This document shows positions 6,002 through 8,838 of a stretch of 8,838 nucleotides of DNA, in pieces; position 1 is the stretch's first letter; every line of letters begins with the position of its first letter. This stretch comes from Deinococcus sp. Leaf326 (lineage in GTDB: Bacteria; Deinococcota; Deinococci; Deinococcales; Deinococcaceae). The position numbers and the translations under genes were made by a program. The notes below the pieces were generated by a model. It saw only the letters and a program-made list of their open reading frames with translations, did no database searches and was not told where the DNA came from. The stretch covers positions 1-8,838 of the forward strand of contig NZ_LMOM01000051.1 of the NCBI RefSeq assembly GCF_001424185.1, written 5' to 3'.

Positions 6002-6586
6002 ATGCTGCACATCAAATTCAACGTCACTCCCGCACATAAACCATCAGTAGCCATGGCCGCATCCAACAGCACCAACGCCGCACTATCTTCCGCCTCATCC
6101 ATGCCTGCTCCTTCCCAACTGACCGCCCGCGGCTTCGAACGCCTCCAGCAGACGCTGCAGCGCGAACAGGTCCGCCTCGATGAAGCCCGAGAGTACGTGC
6201 GTGACCAGCTCGAGTCCAACGAGGCCGAGAGCCTCAACCTCGTCGAAGCCCAACAACAACTCGCCACGCTCGAAGAACGCGTCGAGGAACTCCAGGAGCT
6301 GCTCGCCACCGCTCAGATCCTTGAGGTACCCGCTGGAACCCACGACGTGGTGCAGCTGGGCGACGTCGTGCTCCTGACCCATCTGGGCTCCGGCAAGACA
6401 CAGCGCGTGCAGCTCGTCACTGCAGCTGAGGCCGCCGGCGCGCTGGGCGGGGTCCTTCAGGTCAGTCCGGACAGCCCTGTCGGCTCCAGACTCCAGGGTG
6501 GCCGTGTCGGCGACACCATCACGGTGACCCTGAAGCAGGACGTGCTGTACCGCATCGAGCAAATCGAGCCCAACACCGACCGCTGA
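6002..6586 (+). CDS. GreA/GreB-family (Gre or Gfh) RNA polymerase secondary-channel factor
   Basis: Residues 38-108 form the family's antiparallel coiled coil (QLTARGFERLQQTL to LATAQILE). Residues 115-190 form the FKBP-like C-terminal domain, with VQLGDVV, TAAEA, the hallmark SPDSPVGSRLQGGRVGD and a final YRIEQIEP. Such proteins push the coiled coil into the polymerase secondary channel and either activate RNA cleavage (Gre) or inhibit or pause the enzyme (Deinococcus-Thermus Gfh). The tip here reads RDQLESNEAESL. D68 and E71 keep the D-x-x-E spacing of GreA, but the segment between the helices is about six residues longer than in E. coli GreA and has extra acids (E74, E76). About 37 Ser/Ala/Asn-rich residues precede the domain; ATG at 6053 or 6101 could be the true start, and none has a convincing ribosome binding site. 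The gene is divergent from the CAP lipoprotein. Family is secure; Gre versus Gfh activity is open. Confidence 0.85.
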   Translation: MLHIKFNVTPAHKPSVAMAASNSTNAALSSASSMPAPSQLTARGFERLQQTLQREQVRLDEAREYVRDQLESNEAESLNLVEAQQQLATLEERVEELQELLATAQILEVPAGTHDVVQLGDVVLLTHLGSGKTQRVQLVTAAEAAGALGGVLQVSPDSPVGSRLQGGRVGDTITVTLKQDVLYRIEQIEPNTDR

Positions 6587-6666
6587 ACTCTAAGAAGGTT
6601 GCGGCCTGCCCACCCTAATTCCAGCGGGTGCTCATGCTGCCGCTGCCCTTGACGCGTCGGGTCAGA

Positions 6667-7209
6667 TCAGCGGCAGTATCGAGTGACCAGCGCCTGTTCC
6701 ACCCCACGCCACCGTGCCCAAGCCGCAATGACCTTCAGAATCGGCGTGGAGAGAAACAGCGCTCCAGGCAAACGCATATCACTCATCATCCCCAGCACGG
6801 CCAAGTGGGACAGTTGCTTGGGGATTTCCTTCTTTTCATCGTATAACCCGTCCGCCGCCAAGCCCGAGAGAATCCGCAACGAGTTCTCGAGGCCGGTATG
6901 GCCGGGACGGACTTCATTTCGGAAACGAATCTGGCCAGGGGTCGCGTTGAAGAACCGGTGAACGACGCCTCCCTTGACCTCGTACGATTCCCCCGGCTGG
7001 AGAACGACCGTTCGATTGTTCAGGATCAGGGTCAGTTCACCGTCCAAAGCGGTGAACGTTTCCGCGTACGCCCGGTGATGATGGGAAGGATTTCCGCCCT
7101 GCGGCGTGAGCCTAATCTCAAGCTCACTGAGGGAGAACTTCCAGGTGTCTTTCTCTCAGGCGACGAAGAGTGCGGTCGGGGCAACATGTACTCCAATAGG
7201 TCAGGTCAC
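6667..7209 (-). pseudogene. Cupin-domain protein, broken by two in-frame TGA codons
   Basis: From 7155 down to the stop at 6667 the frame reads as a clear cupin. Motif 1 is GGNPSHHHRAYAETFTALDG, matching G-x-HxH-x4-E-x6-G. Motif 2 is GESYEVKGGVVHRFFN, with Lys where Pro is usual. A C-terminal tail (RILSGLAADG, QLSHLAVLG) is shared with a family of about 180-residue cupins. The first possible start inside the open stretch is TTG at 7047, which would delete the metal-binding histidines. Reading further up in the same frame gives sensible cupin sequence (VAPTALFVA-stop-EKDTWKFSLSELEIRL). TGA codons lie at 7158-7156 and 7203-7201, and a GTG start lies at 7209. Both stops differ from CGA by one transition, and the restored protein would have 180 residues. 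I therefore call a recent pseudogene. Sequencing errors or a shortened TTG-started protein are less likely. Confidence 0.65.
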
Positions 7210-7269
7210 CCGGTACTCTAGTCTCCGGTCTATATACATGGTGTCCAACTGCTCTACGGGCGAGGAGAC

Positions 7270-7545
7270 ATGTCCTTGAGGAAACGAGTCGATCCTGATC
7301 CTAAGCCGTTGCCTGAAATTTACGCCACGGCTACTCACCTCTTAACTGGCTCGGTGGGAGAGACGCTCGGCCCCTTCGACACGCCTCACGATGCCTGTGC
7401 AGCGGTGATCGAGAGGGTGGGGCATGTCCTGGTCTGGCAGCGCATGAGCACGGGTGCGTATATCGCTGGGAAGCCCCCGACGTTGTGGAGAGTTGAGGTG
7501 CGCGTGAGAACAAGCTGGCCACCGATCACCTGCCCACTCTGCTGA
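7270..7545 (+). CDS. Small hypothetical protein (91 residues)
   Basis: I do not recognise a family. The ATG is preceded by AGGAG, though only two bases away. The product has an amphipathic, folded-looking core (residues about 20-78: THLLTGSVGETLGPF, then DACAAVIERVGHVLVWQR, then GAYIAGKPPTLWRVEV) with no signal peptide or membrane helix. Two cysteines lie at the extreme C-terminus (CPLC). It stands alone on its strand between the cupin pseudogene and a convergent small gene. A TATATA box at 7231-7236 could be a -10 but has no good partner. The frame is open without interruption and its codons look coding, but a chance frame in this decayed region is possible. Confidence 0.5.
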   Translation: MSLRKRVDPDPKPLPEIYATATHLLTGSVGETLGPFDTPHDACAAVIERVGHVLVWQRMSTGAYIAGKPPTLWRVEVRVRTSWPPITCPLC

Positions 7546-7654
7546 CGCACCTCAGGAGAGGTCCTGCCCCTACCCAAGCCTACAGCGCAGGAAAAAGGTG
7601 CAGCATGATCTGCGAAGTAGGATGACTGCTCGGGCGCCCTGGTGAGCAGCTCAG

Positions 7655-7960
7655 TCACGCCATTTCACGTTGTTGAAGTTGGCTACTCGGCACCTGCCGC
7701 CGCCTGAGTTCCACACCCTCATGCGTCAAGGTGATGGTATTCCCGGGATAGGTGATTGCCGTGTCGAACGTCAACAGTGCCGCCAGTTCTGCGGCGTGCT
7801 TCAGCTCCAGAGTGACCGTGCCGTCGCGCATAGTGATGGTCACGCTGTACATAGGGAGCATGTTGACCTGCCATTCCCGATCCATGGCAACAGGTTTGGC
7901 GCATTCATTTCGCCGGTGGCCCTTCCTCCAGATGAAGTTGACCTCATCCCCCAACATCAT
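7655..7960 (-). CDS. Small hypothetical protein (about 60-101 residues)
   Basis: No family recognised. The segment from the Met at codon 37 onward (MYSVTITMRDGTVTLELKH, then AAELAALLTFDTAITYPGN, then TITLTHEGVELRRRQV) has strongly GC-biased third positions and an alternating beta-strand pattern, so it is very likely translated. The upstream 25-36 residues are less convincing. The start at 7960 is supported by GGGAG (7970-7966 on this strand) five bases before ATG-ATG; internal ATG codons at codons 26 and 34 are alternatives. No signal peptide, membrane helix or cysteine pair is seen. It is convergent with the gene at 7270-7545, with 109 bases between the stops in which I see nothing notable. 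Confidence 0.5.
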   Translation of the reverse strand: MMLGDEVNFIWRKGHRRNECAKPVAMDREWQVNMLPMYSVTITMRDGTVTLELKHAAELAALLTFDTAITYPGNTITLTHEGVELRRRQVPSSQLQQREMA

Positions 7961-7970
7961 GCAGGCTCCC

Positions 7971-7976
7971 GTTATA
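7971..7976 (-). promoter_or_regulatory. Possible -10 box for the 7655-7960 gene
   Basis: TATAAC on the - strand matches the -10 consensus at five of six positions and lies 10 bases before the ATG at 7960. No clear -35 sits at the right distance. If used, transcription would start about four bases before the ATG, and the GGGAG motif would then not be in the mRNA. Confidence 0.3.
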
Positions 7977-8049
7977 CCCCGGCAAGAAACTGGAGCAGGG
8001 TGGGCGTCTCGTTAGAGTAGGCCCGCACCAGACGAGGGAAACAGTATCG

Positions 8050-8206
8050 GCCCCATCGCTCACCTACTGATCCGAGCCTTGATTCGGAGCGATAGGGCTG
8101 CTCAGGCGAACATTCGCCAATTGAGCTCGCTCCAGTAATAAGCAGCCCAGGATCAGCTGACTCGTGATTCATCGTGTTATGAACCTATGCGCAGGTCAGT
8201 AGGTGA
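8050..8206. other. Intergenic region with interlocking inverted repeats
   Basis: The 334 bases between 7961 and 8294 carry no credible gene but many perfect pairings. They are GCCCCATCGCTC (8050-8061) with GAGCGATAGGGC (8087-8098), 11 of 12 matched (a G-U wobble on the - strand); CTGATCC (8067-8073) with GGATCAG (8150-8156); GGGCTGCT (8095-8102) with AGCAGCCC (8141-8148); GGCGAA (8105-8110) with TTCGCC (8113-8118); and TCACCTACTGA (8060-8070) with TCAGTAGGTGA (8196-8206). The second, third and fourth nest into a branched fold of about 90 bases. The first and fifth compete with it. This could be a structured RNA, a regulatory leader or a small dispersed repeat such as those known in Deinococcus. 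It has no tRNA T-arm motif. Confidence 0.45.
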
Positions 8207-8283
8207 TGCAGATCTGTCTACTTCCCAACATCAGATAACGAGCGGTCTGGAGTCTGTCATAAAGACGTGAGAAGAGGCCCTTG

Positions 8284-8289
8284 CATACT
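8284..8289 (+). promoter_or_regulatory. Possible -10 box of a leaderless transcript
   Basis: CATACT lies five bases before the ATG at 8295, and no ribosome binding site is at usable distance (AGAAGAGG at 8270-8277 is 17 bases away). This spacing fits leaderless start regions common in Deinococcus. The -35 is unclear. Confidence 0.3.
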
Positions 8290-8294
8290 GGCGC

Positions 8295-8777
8295 ATGGAG
8301 AAGAAAATTGGTTTCATCGCACTCTTGGCTGCACTCAGTTGTGCACAGGCCGCTACGCTCAAAGTCGCGACGATCAGCCCGTTATCGGGAAGTCTGTCCT
8401 CGGTAGGGATTGAGCTGCGCCGTGGCGCTGAACTTGCTGTCGAAGCAAAAGTTCGTACGTTCAAATTCCAAGGATATGATCTCGTCCTTGCTGCTTTTGA
8501 TGATCAGGCCTCAGCCACACGAGGTGGTGTGGTCGCTCAAGACGTGTTGGCCGACAGCAGTATTGTCGGCGTCGTCGGTGCCCTGAACTCTAGCGTGTCA
8601 AATGTGGTGGCTCAGGCCTTTGAGCCTGTACGACTGGCTAGCATTTCACCTGCGAGTACCAATGACGCGTTGACGAGTCATGCCTGGGCGTCTTTCAGCC
8701 GTGTGGTCGCTCCTGATCGTGCACAGGCGGTTGCCGCGGCCCTCAGTAGAGGACAACTTCAGTTTTCCCTGTTCTGA
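8295..8777 (+). pseudogene. Branched-chain amino acid ABC transporter substrate-binding protein, truncated
   Basis: Residues 1-19 are a Sec signal peptide ([19 protein letters not shown], cut before ATLKV). Residues 20-150 follow the LivK/periplasmic leucine-binding pattern closely: [25 protein letters not shown], then [43 protein letters not shown] and [17 protein letters not shown]. Members bind leucine, isoleucine, valine or other small amides in the periplasm and pass them to the LivH-M-G-F membrane complex. The family length is about 370-400 residues, but this frame stops after 160. Similarity ends abruptly at Leu150 (8744), and the last 10 residues look random. No liv permease or ATPase gene is in view. 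It is best read as the 5' part of a gene broken near 8745 by an insertion or frameshift. Confidence 0.7.
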
Positions 8778-8838
8778 ACAGCCTCAACAGGTTTGGGGAT
8801 CGCCAAAAATGACGAAAGGCGGTCTTCTGGAGGTGTGA
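8745..8838 (+). mobile_element. Possible left end of an inserted element
   Basis: From 8745 the sequence no longer matches the transporter gene in a single frame. It holds a perfect odd palindrome, CTGTTC-T-GAACAG (8769-8781), no long frame, and a very strong ribosome binding site GGAGGTG (8829-8835) at the window edge, as if a gene starts within the next few bases. Together these suggest an insertion sequence whose transposase lies outside the window. No terminal repeat or target duplication can be checked here. Confidence 0.25.

Noticed and set aside
6095..6562. A 155-codon - strand frame opposite the Gre-family gene
   Set aside because: The + strand shows complete Gre-family domains; the antisense frame has no recognisable domain.
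7231..7236. TATATA as a shared -10 box for the flanking genes
   Set aside because: No -35 element at suitable distance on either strand, so it is kept only as a remark.
8067..8156. A tRNA-like fold closed by a 7-bp stem
   Set aside because: No T-arm GTTCGA-like motif, anticodon arm or CCA end in the right places on either strand.
7972..8172. A 66-codon - strand frame in the intergenic region
   Set aside because: No ribosome binding site and no protein-like pattern, and it overlaps the inverted repeats, which explain the sequence better.

Overview
The window looks like chromosomal DNA of a high-GC bacterium, most likely Deinococcus or a close relative. This is inferred from the protein style (Deinococcus-Thermus-like PilC and prepilins, a divergent Gre/Gfh factor, a Pro/Thr-linked CAP lipoprotein) and from several starts with a -10-like box only a few bases upstream. 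No rRNA or tRNA is present, so the genus is not proven.

Positions 1-5082 hold a type IV pilus block, all on the + strand. It starts with a broken fragment of a PilC-like protein. A full-length PilC (inner-membrane platform protein) follows, then four tightly packed prepilin genes. The first is PilA-like, the second GspH/FimU-like and the third GspI/PilV-like. The fourth sits in the GspJ/PilW position and carries a very long C-terminal extension. These gene products would be cut by a prepilin peptidase and assembled on PilC, with the large fourth pilin probably at the pilus tip. Its last domain (about 4642-5082) is far richer in A+T than the rest of the gene, and the change falls at the end of a proline-rich hinge. 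This is the strongest unusual signal in the window.

A bidirectional terminator at 5090-5119 separates this block from a convergent gene (5134-5913, - strand) for a lipoprotein with a Pro/Thr-rich stalk and a CAP domain, also of lowered GC. Divergent from it is a GreA/GreB-family transcription factor (6002-6586). The short region between those two genes holds two perfect palindromes.

Positions 6600-8838 are looser and partly decayed. They contain a cupin pseudogene with two in-frame TGA codons (- strand, 6667-7209), two small unrecognised genes (7270-7545 + and 7655-7960 -), and a 334-base intergenic stretch with several interlocking inverted repeats. Last is a branched-chain amino acid ABC transporter substrate-binding protein that loses family similarity at about 8745. 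The sequence then turns non-coding and ends in a strong ribosome binding site, which suggests that another gene, perhaps in an insertion sequence, begins just past the window.

No CRISPR array, complete insertion sequence or stable RNA gene was recognised.
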